Source: Mycosarcoma maydis
Taxonomy: Eukaryota > Basidiomycota > Ustilaginomycetes > Ustilaginales
Direction of reading: 5' to 3'
Length of the DNA: 64,000 bases
Assembly (NCBI RefSeq): GCF_000328475.2
Contig: NC_026481.1
Span: 811,315-875,314, forward strand
Positions 1-11,033 of the stretch are shown here, piece after piece. The notes beneath the pieces were generated by a model. That model ran no database searches and was not told where the DNA came from. It worked only from the letters and a program-made list of their open reading frames with translations. The translations under genes were made by a program, and so were the position numbers. Numbering within the stretch: the stretch's first letter is position 1; each line of letters begins with the position of its first letter.

Positions 1-2410
1 TGTCATGACATTGTCCAGATCCGGGTAATGATAAGGCTCGTCGGTAAGCACAATGGCACGCACTGCAGGGTGGTACTTTTCGAGCTTCTTAAGGTGCAAG
101 TGCGCTCGTCGCGTTGTCTCGGGATTGGAGCCTCGTGTGACACTGACGATAAAGAGACGGTGAATGTGCTCGCGCACGACGGGCTTCTTCTTGAGCTCCT
201 CGGTGGTTCTCGTAACATCGGGCGTGGCAAATCCAAGCGTCGTAATAATACAGTAAGGCAGCGCAAGGGCCCACAGCACTCGCCAAACGGTCGAAAAGTC
301 GGCAAAACCCTCCAGAATGTAGCTCGACCAGGGGTTCAACCACATCCAGATGAAACCCAGACCAAGGATGATCAACACTTGCACCGGCGCCATGAACGAG
401 AGCGCCCTCAGCATCCATCTCGTCCTCACCGCTTGCTCGTCATCAGAGATATCAGCGTCAAACAGCGTAGAGTGCAGCTGGTTCATCTGCAATCCGACCT
501 CCATGGGATGCGAAGGTGGTGCAGGCGAGTCCACCATGGTCCTCCAGTGGAACATGACCCAGAAGAAGTGCTTGGTCTTGCTCCATTTGTGCTTGAGCCA
601 TCCAGGAGTGGCCTTGACAATGGCAGGAGGGCCAAAAATCACGGCCCGCATCGTGTTCACGGCAGATACCTTGAGTGTCGCAATCGTATCCTCGCGAATG
701 ATGGTCTTTGCGAACCAGTCACTGAAGATCATGGCCCACTTATCGAGCGTATGCGAAATGATCCAGGCTACCACGTACGCCGAAAAAAAGGTGATGAGCC
801 AGGTGCTCCACATGTTGCTCCAGAACGAGTAGCCGCGGTCACGGAAGTGGATCACGAGGTAAGGCATGATACCGTAGATGATCGACATCTGGCAGACGTA
901 GAATCCGAGAGCAACACGACCCAGCGCCTTAAAAGCCCAGTTGCCAATCAGCCATTGGAGCACCACACTCATCTCGAGCCAGAAGTACAGCACACCTGCC
1001 ATGATGAGGTAGCTTGGCATGCGACCAGCGGTAAACTCGGTGATGTTGTAGCCCAAGACGCCATCTCGAACCGTGATTTGTTGCAGACCAGAGTCGATTT
1101 TGATAAAGATGGGGTTGTAGCAAAAAGCGGCAACGAAAAACGCGGCTAGCGCCAGCTCGGTGAGCAGGAATGCGATGCGCGATTTCTGGTTGAACTTTTT
1201 AATGTATCCGGATGCCTTGAGATCGGCGGCGATGGCACCGACGGTGAAAGGGATGTTCTGATTGTACGTGTATCCCTCAAAGATGAGCAACAGCGCGTAC
1301 AAGACGAAGCGGCGCGAGGGCGCAAGGTGCATGACGATTGGCAGCAGCATGAGCACCGAAAGCATACCCCATAACTGCGGCACAATCGACCAAAGCATCG
1401 ACGTATTGAGCAGCTGCTGTAGATAGTCACGATTAGTACCAAGGCGAAGGAGACCAACCACAATGTCGCCAAGACTGGTCGAGATCTGCCAGTCTCGTGG
1501 GAAGGGGGATGGGTTGTTGAAGTTGACGTTGCACCATTGTGGATAGCCGAGGTTGCCGCTCTGCAACCAGCCTTCTGCAATCACGGTCTGATCAAAGGCG
1601 TGTGTGCCGCACTCGACCTTCTGAATCACTAGCCAGACAGCACCAACGATGAGAAGACGCAGAGCGCGACGGACCATGGCCTCAGGAACTACGGACCAGA
1701 TGATAGGACGGCCAAGAGCCTTGTTGCGAAAGTACGAGGTGGCGTTGAGACGACCCGAAAGCATGTAGAAGAGGACCAAACCGATGGGACTTCGAAGCAG
1801 ACCGACCGGAGTACCATTCTGAATGGTTCCAGGATGCGTCTGTACAAACGTGTTGTCGACGAAATGGCCGTTGAACACCATGATCATGGCAATGCCACGC
1901 AGACCATCAGCATAGTCGAGGTATCCGTTGGCTGCCGTCTTGGCGGGTTGGTCTGCTCGCGGCTTCTTTTCGTCGTTGATTACACCGCTGCCGACGGCAC
2001 CAGCTGAGTCCTTGGCAGCCTTGAACTCGGCTATGCTGGCTGTCTTTTCTTCATTGGGAGTTGCGACAGCAGTTCGATCGTAAAGGTCAGGCGAGTGAGT
2101 TCCGGGGGTGTAGGCTAAGGCCGACAGCTCGTCATTCGGAGTCGATGTACTCGCACCTGTCCAAAAGCAAAAGTATAAGGATGGAAAGAACGGGTCACAT
2201 CAACGTGGTTAGCACTGAAATTCTTCTTGTTAGACAGGAAAACACCCTTGTGCGATCGGGATGCTTACGATTCGCATAGATGGGAAATTGGTTGTATGTC
2301 ATGCGGCCAGCCAGTTGGATCTCGCCGTCATTTTCGCTCGACGACGAGCGGGGGCGGTCGCTGGAGCTTTCGCTCCTTCGCTTTGGTTGATGCCTTACAG
2401 GCGGTGACAT
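1..2410 (-). CDS. Acyltransferase-3 membrane protein fused to a putative glycosyltransferase (3' end off the window)
   Basis: Two exons. Exon 1 runs 2410-2269 from the first ATG of the open frame. A GTAAGC donor begins at 2268 and an ACAG acceptor ends at 2157, with a CTAAC branch-like site near 2205; the junction codon reads CGT and the frame then stays open to the window edge (at least 766 residues). Residues about 1-120 are polar. Near residue 127 is the acyltransferase-3 hallmark YADGLRGIAM followed by FNGHF, then many hydrophobic segments to about residue 530. A cytosolic linker and two more membrane segments (about 625-690) follow. The last 60 residues contain LFIVSVTRGSNPE and AIVLTDEPY, which resemble the start of Egghead-like family-2 glycosyltransferases. 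Family knowledge: acyltransferase-3 enzymes move acyl (often acetyl) groups onto sugars or lipids at membranes. The glycosyltransferase call rests on a short fragment. Confidence 0.75.
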
Positions 2411-4133
2411 GGTGTGCGAGTGGTGTGACCAGGTGTCGCAGTAGAGCTGGGTGCTCGACGATTGAACGAGAGAGCGCTTAGGAAGATATCGCGACGAAAG
2501 ATGGTTCAGACGGCTAGCGTCGATCGCGAACTTCAGAGATTTGGCGTACGCAGTCTGATGAAGGTGGTGAAGGAAGTTGGGTTCGTGGTAAAGACAAGGT
2601 GGGTGAAGGGAGTAAACGATGTATAGGGATGAGGTGGTCTCGATGCAGATATGGAAGGAGGAGCAGCTAGAGTTACACAAACGGATAGACGACTCGAAAC
2701 GCTGTTTGTCAGCGAATACACACACAAATGCACGCTGATCACGGCGGGGAGGTGTGCCGCTACCAGAGGGTCGTGTTCCTGTATGGTTTACATGACATCG
2801 CCAACATTTGGCCGAGGCCGTGAGGCTGTTCGCAATTGTAAGGATCCGGAATCGACAATCGAAACGAAGAAGGAAAAGTTTTGGCTTAACCCAGTTAGCT
2901 GGACGCTGGGATCTGGGACAAGACAGGGTGCCCGACGCGAGGCAACCACGAACGCTTTGTTCTGACTGTTTAGCCGCCTACTGTATATTGCGAACAAAGC
3001 AACATTCAAGCGCCGTAGGATCGGCTTTCGAGGATAGGAAGCGCAGGGAACCAGCGGCTGAAAGACAGCGGAAAGACAAAGTTTCACGCTATCATGTAGA
3101 GAGACCCTGTGGTTCGCAAGTTGGTCAAACGACGAAGCAGAGAGCGTGGTCGATGGAAATCGGACTTCAGGGTTATGGCCATGGGGGCAACCACGCAGCA
3201 CTTGTGACCGCGGTGACACAGGGTTCCTGCAACGATCAGCTTGTCCAGCTGATGCTGTGGCCCATCTGTAACCACATCCTAGCCGACCAAGCAAGTGGCA
3301 AGGAAAACGAGAAGCAGGAGAGCCGTTAAGCTGTGAAACCAGGTTTCCATCCTGTAAATTTGAGGGTTCAGAACGCCGAAATTGGTCATGACCGGCGTAA
3401 GTTGACGCAAGCTTTTCTGAACAGCGTAGTCGTCGGTTCAGTTTGTGAGTCTTTGAGGATCGAATCGCGAATGGATGGCCAGAGAAGAGCGCCTACCAAA
3501 GCTTCCAACCAAATTTTTTTTTTCATTTCTTGACTTGTGAATCACGAATCTTTCTCGGTGATTTTTTATTTTACATATTTTTTACCGCGCGGATCACCGC
3601 CGCTGGTAAGCATGAAATGAAGGTGAATCCACCGTGCATCGGATGCGATCAAGGCAAGTTAAGCATACAGTATGAATACGTTGGCCATCCAGTCACGAGT
3701 GCCTACGACTTTAGCGATTCAGCACACCCAACAGCCTCTGCTCGATTGTCGCTTGACTATCGCTTCGGGTTTTCATGGTTCCATTCCTTGTTCACGATTG
3801 TCTGTAGTCAAGCGAGTGGGCCAAGCTCAGCAGCCGCCTGGCCTGAGATCTGCTGTTATGATCGCATGTTTCGTCGATATTCGACGCCCTGGTATACTGT
3901 ATGGGCGTGGAAGCTTTGAGAAGCTTATCGCTGCGCTAGTCATCACCAGGATTTAGGATTTCGAGGGTGCCATTTACTGCGTCCCACTGCTGCAGATATC
4001 GTGCGAACATTTCAATTCCCGCTTTGTTTGCTACGCTGCAGGTTTTGGGGTCGCAGTCACGAGTGTAGGCATGGGGTGGGTTTCAAACTCAGCGATTGCA
4101 TCTATCGTCATACCACCTTGTGCCCTGTTTGAT

Positions 4134-4168
<35 letters not shown>

Positions 4169-6156
4169 TCTGCGATCCAAGACAGTCGTGAGTGTGATAG
4201 CTAGCGAAGACTGCACAGCGACATTTCCAAACACTTTACATCTGTGAAATCTTACGGTTCTAGGATGCAGAGGGGAAGCGGACACCTCTCCTAACCCATC
4301 ATGAGTTGATGCCCCCTCTTTTGTTATCGTGTGATAAGCAAGCACTTCAGGTTCTTTTTCTCCTCTCTCTTTCGAGAAAGCTTGCCGAACACTTTCTTGT
4401 GGACAAGAGCGATCGATGATTCACAGCGTTTTACGATTGAACGCATATGCTCGACGTGCAGAGAAACCGGACGTTCACGCGACTTCTGGCCTAGCTCGCA
4501 CACAGGCTCTGAACAACCACCACCGCACAAAAGCAGAGAAGGAACAAATTGCAAAAGCTAAAAAGAAATGTAAAAATTCGAGGGGTAGAGATCGTCGGAA
4601 ATGCGCGGCCTAGCAATCAGCAGGGCAAACGGCGCATGTGGTACGTCACGCCCTTCGATGTCGCGTCGATTTAACCTTGGCCTGTCAGCTAAAGTCAAAG
4701 TGAGTCGAGTGGAAATGTTTATGTCGAACAACGCCTCTTTTGCAAAGCCATACGCTCGCACTCTACTCACGACTGGTACGCGATTCTTTCTGGGAGTCAC
4801 CACGGCACGCAACGGTCGTTCAGTCGAGCTCTTCGTTCTCTCGGAGACCACGCAGGTATATGGAAGCTTCGGCTCGCGGGGTGCCAAATAGTACGCAGTC
4901 CCGTTGCGGCCTTACCATACACGCTCATTCCCGCCGGACGCAAGCTTGATGTACCACACTGCCGTCAACAATCCGACATGCTTCAATTACCAGAGTATAC
5001 TCTGACCTTCAATGACAAGGACTTTCTGCTCGAAGGTACATCGCGCAAGCTGTCAGAGTAACGCTGCAGAAACCGGATCCAATCAGCATCAAGATCACCT
5101 TCAGAATGATTTCGAGGTGAACGCCATAACTTAGTGCGTTTGATAAGTGCAGCATTCGATGTTTTATTAATAATGGACTAAAGCGACTACGTGATTGGCA
5201 GGCAGGACCAGCGTCACCCCTCGCGAGCGAACTTTTGATGAGCCATATGAAGCTCATGGCGGGGCTACCGAAGAGTGAGTGAGCGAGCGAGCGACGACTA
5301 CAGGATAGGCACATGGTCGGAATTTATCTTTTAAATTGAAAACAGCAGAGAAAGAGAAATAATAATAATAAAAATTGAACGGGTTTACCAATGCGCAGCT
5401 GGACATCGGCTCTTTGCACCGGCTATCGAGCGTTGGGTCAGCGTGGCCCACGCTCTAATTCGTGATTCTCGTCCCACCGATCGTCTCTTGTTTTCAGGGT
5501 TGTTCGATTTCGACTAGCAGGTGTTTGCCTCGGCCTGGTAGCAATACAGTGCGAGTGTGACCCAGGAAGACCATCTTTACATGCTCAAGCCAAGACGTTT
5601 AGTGCCCCTCGATCATGGACTTTTGCAGAGCAGGCCAGCGCCGCTTTTATCGGTTAAAATAGGGCCCTCTCATCACGTTGGACCGCGAGCTTGGCTGACA
5701 GCTGCTGCTACTCAGAATGGCAGAGTCTTTTGATGGATCTTTGCGTTGTTCGTATCAGAGCCGTTTTTTGGCCGCTTGTCCGTCTCGAAAGGTCGTTTGC
5801 GCTCCTCTCATATCGGCTCGTGTGAAATCTGCAAGCTCAAAGGTGTCTAATCATACGTTACCTTGCATCGTCTCTCATCACTAAACCTACTCGCACAGAG
5901 ACCGCCTTTGTCCTGTCTTGAAAGCTGAGCCCCAGGTCGCTGCCGTTCCTGTTAGCGCCGTTCCTGTTGCTGCCGTTCCTGCGTTTACGATTTTTTCTCT
6001 CCTTTTCATTGAGCTACGAGACGATCCTGGCCATACTCCCCTCTGATCTGTCGTTCCCAACCCCTCATCGTTCATTCCTTTGTCACCCTCTTCCAAGCAT
6101 CTACATCGTGGTCTTTGCTCTGCTCCATCTCTTCCAAGCAGCGCCACTTCTCAACA
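2411..6156. other. Intergenic region between divergent acyltransferase genes
   Basis: This 3.7 kb should hold the promoters of both flanking acyltransferase genes. Open frames here (for example a 173-codon one at 2808-3329) lack recognisable domains and overlap equally long antisense frames, so I do not call them genes. It contains a 29-base A run at 4138-4166 and a pyrimidine-rich stretch before the plus-strand gene (about 5960-6150), as often seen in fungal promoters and 5' leaders. Confidence 0.6.
4138..4166 (+). repeat. Poly(A) tract of 29 bases
   Basis: An uninterrupted run of 29 A residues directly seen, flanked by gatcagc and gatctg. It may be a simple homopolymer or the remnant of a retroposed tail; no coding remnant was recognised beside it. 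Confidence 0.9.
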
Positions 6157-8004
6157 ATGTCCAAACCGACCCCTTCGGCCTGGCGAAGGCATTCTGAATT
6201 TGCAGAGAAGAGCCCCTCTTCGAGTGCGACCGAGTTTCCCCATGGTGTTGAGACTCCGCCACTCGTGGCGTACGGCAACGAAGATGACATGGCCTACCTT
6301 CGCTCCATGAGCTATGTACGTACTTCCGGTCGTCTCAGCTCGTATACCACGCTGCCCTACGACGACTCTCGCAAAGGAGCCAATTCTCCTCAAGACACAT
6401 TGCTCAACTCTCCGATCGCACCAACCGACTATGCTGCCTCTGACAACGATTCGCACAGAGCGTCCAATAGACGGAGTCGGCTCAAGGACACCAACTCGTT
6501 GGGGGCCGAGCTCGGTGACATGCCGGTAGCGATGAGCCGCGAGATCGTGAGCAAGATGAAGTATGGCCGATTGAGGTACATTGATGGACTGCGCTTTTTC
6601 GCTGCCATTTTTGTGCTCACTTCGACGGTGATTGGCAACCACAGACAGACGTGGTCGGTGGGTGCGAGCATACTCTACCCCTTTGGATCCAACTTTGCCC
6701 TCACTCTCTTCCTGGCACTTCAAGGCCGTGCTCTTACGCTCCCGTGGTTGGTCAGCCGAAAAGATGCCATCTCGAGCTTTGAAGAGGCGGCCGCCAAAGC
6801 TAGGGCTGCTAGAGCTGCGAAAGCGGCGGCTCCGACCAAGACTTTGGACGAAAAAGCTGCTCCTCCGGCGGTCCTCACCACTAAGAATCCGCGCAACGAA
6901 ATCAACAAGCCCGACTTCAAGCTGTACGGAATGGCCATGATTTCGCGTCCTTTCCGCTTCCTGCTTCCCGTTCTCTTTGTCACGGGTGTTCAGTACGGTA
7001 TCTGCCAGGCAACGGGTCTCTACCGTCAGAATCCGAATTTCGAAACACTGATTGGCCAGCGACCGGGATGGTGCTTCGCCAATGCATCTCAGTGGATCAT
7101 TACAGCGACCAACTTGTTCACCTCGGAGGATCGACCCACCGAGCTGCGCAACGAGGCCGGACCCATTTTCTACTTGCCCTGGTTCTTCCAGAACAGCTAC
7201 TACCTCTATGGTTTAACCATGATCGTCAGTATCCTGCAGCGCGACACACGTGTGGCATTCCTGTTGGTCATGGGACTACTCAATTGGTGCACGCTTTCCT
7301 ACCTTGCTCCCGCTCTGCTCGGATTGTTGGTGGCCGAGCTGGATGTGTCGGGTCAGTTTGCTCGATTGCGTAAGAACCGTATGGCTAGCTGGAGCGTGCA
7401 GGGCGTCTGCGTGGTTGTGTTTCTCTTGTTCCTGTTGGTACCTCAGATTCGCGACCCCATCAACGACGGTTTGAGTCATCTGCAGGTGATAAGACCTACG
7501 AACCGTAACGGAGCCAATATTTACTCTGTCATCAAGTTTACCGACGTGATTTGCTCGATGCTCTTGCTTGTATTTATCGAGCTTTCGCGTTTCTCGCAAC
7601 GTACGCTTTCGCTGGCACCCTTTTCCATGATGGGTCAGCAGATTGGTGCCGCTATTGTGGCTGTCCACGCAATTGTGCTTTGGTCCATCATGCCCAAGAT
7701 CTTTCCCATGACGGCTGACGACTCTGTCACGTCGAAAGCCGCTTCCAACCTGGCTGGAATCTGGGCGCTGACGCTCATTATCTCGTTGGCGCTTTCGACT
7801 ATTTTCCGTGTAGCGGTCGAGCTTCCGAGTGAGCTGCTGGGTAGAGCAACGCTCATCTTTTTCTACGGCCAAGAAGATATTCAGCAACTGTCGACGGTCT
7901 CGCAGGAGCATGTGGAGAAGGCGAGGCGTTCCGGATACTTGATGCCCCTGCCTAGTCTCGGTAACCCCATGGCCAAGTTGGGGCTGACCAAGGTGCCCTG
8001 GTGA
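6157..8004 (+). CDS. Acyltransferase-3 family integral membrane protein
   Basis: The protein is 615 residues from the first ATG, in the context TCAACAATGTC; the frame is open further upstream but only from non-ATG codons. Residues 1-130 are Ser/Thr-rich and probably cytosolic. The motif RYIDGLRFFAAIFVLTS near residues 139-155 matches the acyltransferase-3 signature, with an Asp-Gly-Leu-Arg core and a first membrane helix. About ten hydrophobic segments follow, broken by a charged Ala/Lys-rich loop near 205-250. It probably acylates a cell-surface or secreted carbohydrate or lipid; substrate unknown. It is divergent from the related gene at the left edge, and the two are clearly different sequences. 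No intron is evident. The family call is firm and the role is inferred. Confidence 0.8.
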   Translation: MSKPTPSAWRRHSEFAEKSPSSSATEFPHGVETPPLVAYGNEDDMAYLRSMSYVRTSGRLSSYTTLPYDDSRKGANSPQDTLLNSPIAPTDYAASDNDSHRASNRRSRLKDTNSLGAELGDMPVAMSREIVSKMKYGRLRYIDGLRFFAAIFVLTSTVIGNHRQTWSVGASILYPFGSNFALTLFLALQGRALTLPWLVSRKDAISSFEEAAAKARAARAAKAAAPTKTLDEKAAPPAVLTTKNPRNEINKPDFKLYGMAMISRPFRFLLPVLFVTGVQYGICQATGLYRQNPNFETLIGQRPGWCFANASQWIITATNLFTSEDRPTELRNEAGPIFYLPWFFQNSYYLYGLTMIVSILQRDTRVAFLLVMGLLNWCTLSYLAPALLGLLVAELDVSGQFARLRKNRMASWSVQGVCVVVFLLFLLVPQIRDPINDGLSHLQVIRPTNRNGANIYSVIKFTDVICSMLLLVFIELSRFSQRTLSLAPFSMMGQQIGAAIVAVHAIVLWSIMPKIFPMTADDSVTSKAASNLAGIWALTLIISLALSTIFRVAVELPSELLGRATLIFFYGQEDIQQLSTVSQEHVEKARRSGYLMPLPSLGNPMAKLGLTKVPW

Positions 8005-9083
8005 ACGACTCGTGACTGGGTTGGTTGTGGTATTTTGCTTTTGTCAATGACGATTGAAATGCATGGACTTTTATTTATCTTTGTTGGCGGGCGTGTGTGT
8101 GCAAGATTTGTCGTCATTCACGATTGCCGTCGCTGAGCCTGGACTGCACGCTCCACTACCTCGCCCGAAAGAAAAGGACTGAGACGAAACGATGTAGAAC
8201 GGAACACTCGTGGTTTGATTGCTGTACTCGAGCGAGTCATGACCTCGCCCTAAGGACTGAGACAAAACGGTGAAGAACGGAACACTCGTGGTTTGATTGC
8301 TGTACTCGAGCGAGTCGCTCGCGAGCTCGCAGGGGTGGCCGTAGGGGGTGGTCGGGCGAGCGTCGTATGTGGGCGGAGCGCAGGGTGTGCGAGGCCGCAA
8401 GTCATGACTAAGCGCATACCAAGCAAGGGGACTGGACGGGAGCGTGAGAACAGCAGGTGGCGACGACAGGCGAGCGAAAGCTGGCGAGCAAGCACGGTTG
8501 CACGACCTGATTGCTCGCGCCTGCAGATTCGTTTGCTCAGCCACGAAGCGGTCCGTAGTGGTTGTGAAGGTTGTGAATCCTGCGAGTTCGCTGCAGCAGC
8601 CGAGAGCGCGAGCCAACAGCGCTGCATCGTGTGTCGCCCACACGCGCATCCATCCAACCAGACCATCGCACACAAGCTCCCTACAGCCTCCGCCCGCTCT
8701 CTCGTGCCTCTCCCTCAAGGTGCCCGTCGAGCGTGCGACCACTTGCGAGAGACCGTGTGCGTGCTGAATCGCCATGTCGTTCGTGATTCTCCGTGACGAG
8801 TCGTGAGAGCCAGAGTCGATCGGCAGCATCGTTTTCCAAGCACGGTCGCATGCGTGAGCGACCCGGAAAGGTCTGTGCACAGCCACGCCGAGTTGTTGCA
8901 GACAGGGCAAGCAGAACAAGCAGGTCATATAGGACAAGCAAAGCATAGCGAGTGTAGAGTACAAAGCACCAAGAACCAAAGAGCGTCAAGGGTAAGCGAA
9001 TATAGAGTAGAGCGAGAGGAGAAGCGAAAGATGAGCTTGACCAGTGATACGGTTAGGGATTCACGTGGAGTTGCAAGATAGAG
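8005..9083. other. Intergenic region downstream of two convergent genes
   Basis: The acyltransferase gene ends at 8004 and the GH26-like gene ends at 9084 on the opposite strand, so this should be 3' flanking DNA. It contains the tandem duplication at 8159-8316 and a GC-rich stretch with many cgagcgag words. A minus-strand open frame at 8071-8979 starts with TTG, overlaps the duplication and is not accepted as a gene. Confidence 0.6.
8159..8316. repeat. Imperfect tandem duplication, unit about 75-80 bp
   Basis: Two adjacent copies, about 8159-8238 and 8243-8316. Both begin with cctcgccc and share GGACTGAGAC and GAACGGAACACTCGTGG, ending at cgagcgagtc. Copy 1 has a few extra bases near its start and scattered substitutions. 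This is a local direct duplication in a 3' flank. Confidence 0.85.
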
Positions 9084-10235
9084 CTAATAGAAGGCGTTCA
9101 AGGCGTTTAAGGCGAGCAGGGCTGTTAGGGCGAGTGCAGGGATGGAGGGCATGTGACGACGCGGTGAGGCTGAGGAGGAGGAACCCGATCTCAACGAGGG
9201 AGGCAGGCTAGTAGCCGCGACAGACGTGGCGGTAGCCGTAGCAGCGGTAGCGACGGATAGAGCCGAGATGGACGCTTGAGCGTTGAGGACGAGCGGGAAG
9301 AGGTCTTGTGCGTACTGGTTCGGGAAGGTGGCATTGTTCGGGTCGAGGATTCGGAAGTCGCCACCGACGCCGTTGGACAGCACGTCCGTCTTGCGCAGCG
9401 CATTATACCAGGTGATGCTCTCCAGATTTGGGAGCGACGTCTTGACCCTGTCAGAAGCAAGTACGCGCAGCCACGCAATACGGTCCTGAATCGTAGCATC
9501 TTGCGCGTGCGTTCCAGCTTCGGCGATCACAAACGGTACGCTGCTGGACGAGTACTTGTCATGGAACGGCTTGACCGTCTGGATGTAGTTGGAAGCGGTA
9601 GCTAGCTCGTTCGAGGGCGGATAGAAGTCGACGCCGATCATCTGGACGGTCTGGTTAAAGTTGTCCGGCAGGTACTGCTCGTACACTGTCAAGTTGGCAG
9701 CATTTGGACAGTACCACATCTTGACAGCGGGGGCGATCGACTTGCACGCAGTGCTCACCTGCGCCCACGCCGTCTTGAACGCCGAGACGCCCATATCGTT
9801 TCCAGGGGCGTACTCGCCCGTGGTGACGTAGTAGTTGACTTCGTGCGCAAATCTCAAGCGAACCTCGACGCCTGCATCGGTGAACCTCTTCATCACCTTG
9901 CACACCGCCTGCGCCTGTGAGTTGTCCACCTGTGTGTAGCCACCCCACGACCCGACGGGCATGATCGATGCCTCCAGGATCGCGCCCGATGCGTAGATGT
10001 CGGCTGCATGCGCCAGCAGCTTGGCTCCATTGTAAATAGTGCCATACTGCGTCTGATCGTAGAAACCGTACGCATACGATTGACCACGACCCGCGAGAAG
10101 GCCGTTGATACCCACCATGGTCTGTACATTGCCTCCGTCCGAGCCGACGTCTGGGATGAAGCCGATCGGAAGGCCATTGAGCGTGAGCGGGTCAGAGACC
10201 GCGCGCGACTTGAGCGACATGGCAAGGTTGCGCAT
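9084..10235 (-). CDS. GH26-like glycoside hydrolase (mannanase clan) with C-terminal hydrophobic tail
   Basis: The protein is 383 residues; the ATG at 10235 is the first ATG of the inferred transcript and an in-frame TGA lies just upstream. LRFAHEVNYY (residues 127-136) fits the GH26 acid/base motif with Glu132, and FVIAEAGTH (235-243) fits the nucleophile strand with Glu239, so a TIM-barrel glycosidase is likely. The substrate is probably a beta-mannan or related glucan, by family. The C-terminus has a Ser-rich stretch (about 335-360) and a hydrophobic tail (362-383), like a GPI-attachment signal. Oddly, no N-terminal signal peptide is visible, and no upstream exon can be joined because the leader has no ATG. 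It could be a cytosolic or tail-anchored enzyme, or the tail may be misleading. Confidence 0.72.
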   Translation of the reverse strand: MRNLAMSLKSRAVSDPLTLNGLPIGFIPDVGSDGGNVQTMVGINGLLAGRGQSYAYGFYDQTQYGTIYNGAKLLAHAADIYASGAILEASIMPVGSWGGYTQVDNSQAQAVCKVMKRFTDAGVEVRLRFAHEVNYYVTTGEYAPGNDMGVSAFKTAWAQVSTACKSIAPAVKMWYCPNAANLTVYEQYLPDNFNQTVQMIGVDFYPPSNELATASNYIQTVKPFHDKYSSSSVPFVIAEAGTHAQDATIQDRIAWLRVLASDRVKTSLPNLESITWYNALRKTDVLSNGVGGDFRILDPNNATFPNQYAQDLFPLVLNAQASISALSVATAATATATSVAATSLPPSLRSGSSSSASPRRHMPSIPALALTALLALNALNAFY

Positions 10236-10948
10236 TTTGAGGGTTCAACAAGTCCGAGGGACAGAGTAGACTGAACGTTGTTCGCTTGCAGCCGATAGAT
10301 GAGCGTGCGAGTGCGAGCGACCTCTTGGCGTGTTGGCGAGCTTGAAGCCGAGCTTGAAGCCGAGGGCTGGAGAACTAGGTTCCACTAGATTCCAGAGTCG
10401 GAGGAACGGGACCAAGGATCAAGCTGAGGTGTAAGCGAAGAGTTCAGAGCTCAAACAGGTGGAGGAACAAGGACAGAAGAGTTGGAGGAAGACGGTGTGC
10501 GGATGGAAGGAAAGATGCAGAGCGAGATCACAAGACAACGGCCAAGAAGGAGCACAAATGCACGATAGGGTCCGTTTGCGGATCGACCAAAATCAAACTA
10601 AACGATGGTGCAGGAGCACACACAACAAGCGGCACAAGCGGCACAATCAGACACAAAGACGAGCATAACGTGTGACACTGTACGTGGTAAGGCACGCCGC
10701 ACTAGGTAAAGCGCAGACTTGCATAGCGGCGTGACACGAGCAGGCAGGATCAGGGTTCAAGCCAGGCAGCCGATGCCGAGTCTTTGAACTTGTGGGTCAC
10801 CACACGGCAACACCATGCACACAACGGCAGACTCAGTCACGAGTCTACGACCGAGCCATTGGGCGGAGCGACAGAGACCATCGCGGTCAGCAGAGCACGA
10901 CGCTCCCCTCCTGTCCGCGCCTACGATGTGTGGCAGAGCCTGTGCGAT

Positions 10949-11033
10949 TGCGGTTTGCGGTTTGCGGATTCGTGGGAATCGTGAATCGTGAATCGTGAAT
11001 CTGTGAATCTGTGAATCACGAATGGTGTTTCGG
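10949..11033. repeat. Heptamer repeat cluster
   Basis: About three copies of TTGCGGT-type heptamers are followed by repeats of GAATCGT (three in tandem), then GAATCTGT variants and GAATCACGAAT. All units are 7 or 8 bases, belonging to the dispersed heptamer family of this window. Confidence 0.85.

Noticed and set aside
28..1149. 373-codon plus-strand open frame at the left edge
   Set aside because: It is antisense to the conserved acyltransferase-glycosyltransferase frame, which carries recognisable motifs; this frame has none and is rich in His and Arg, typical of a shadow frame.
2808..3329. 173-codon open frame between the acyltransferase genes
   Set aside because: No domain, an almost equally long antisense frame (2788-3294), and amino-acid composition unlike the confirmed genes.
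8071..8979. 302-codon open frame on the minus strand
   Set aside because: It starts at TTG, overlaps the tandem duplication (which makes its own peptide repeat), has shorter overlapping frames on both strands, and shows no domain; its GC-rich composition favours chance open frames.
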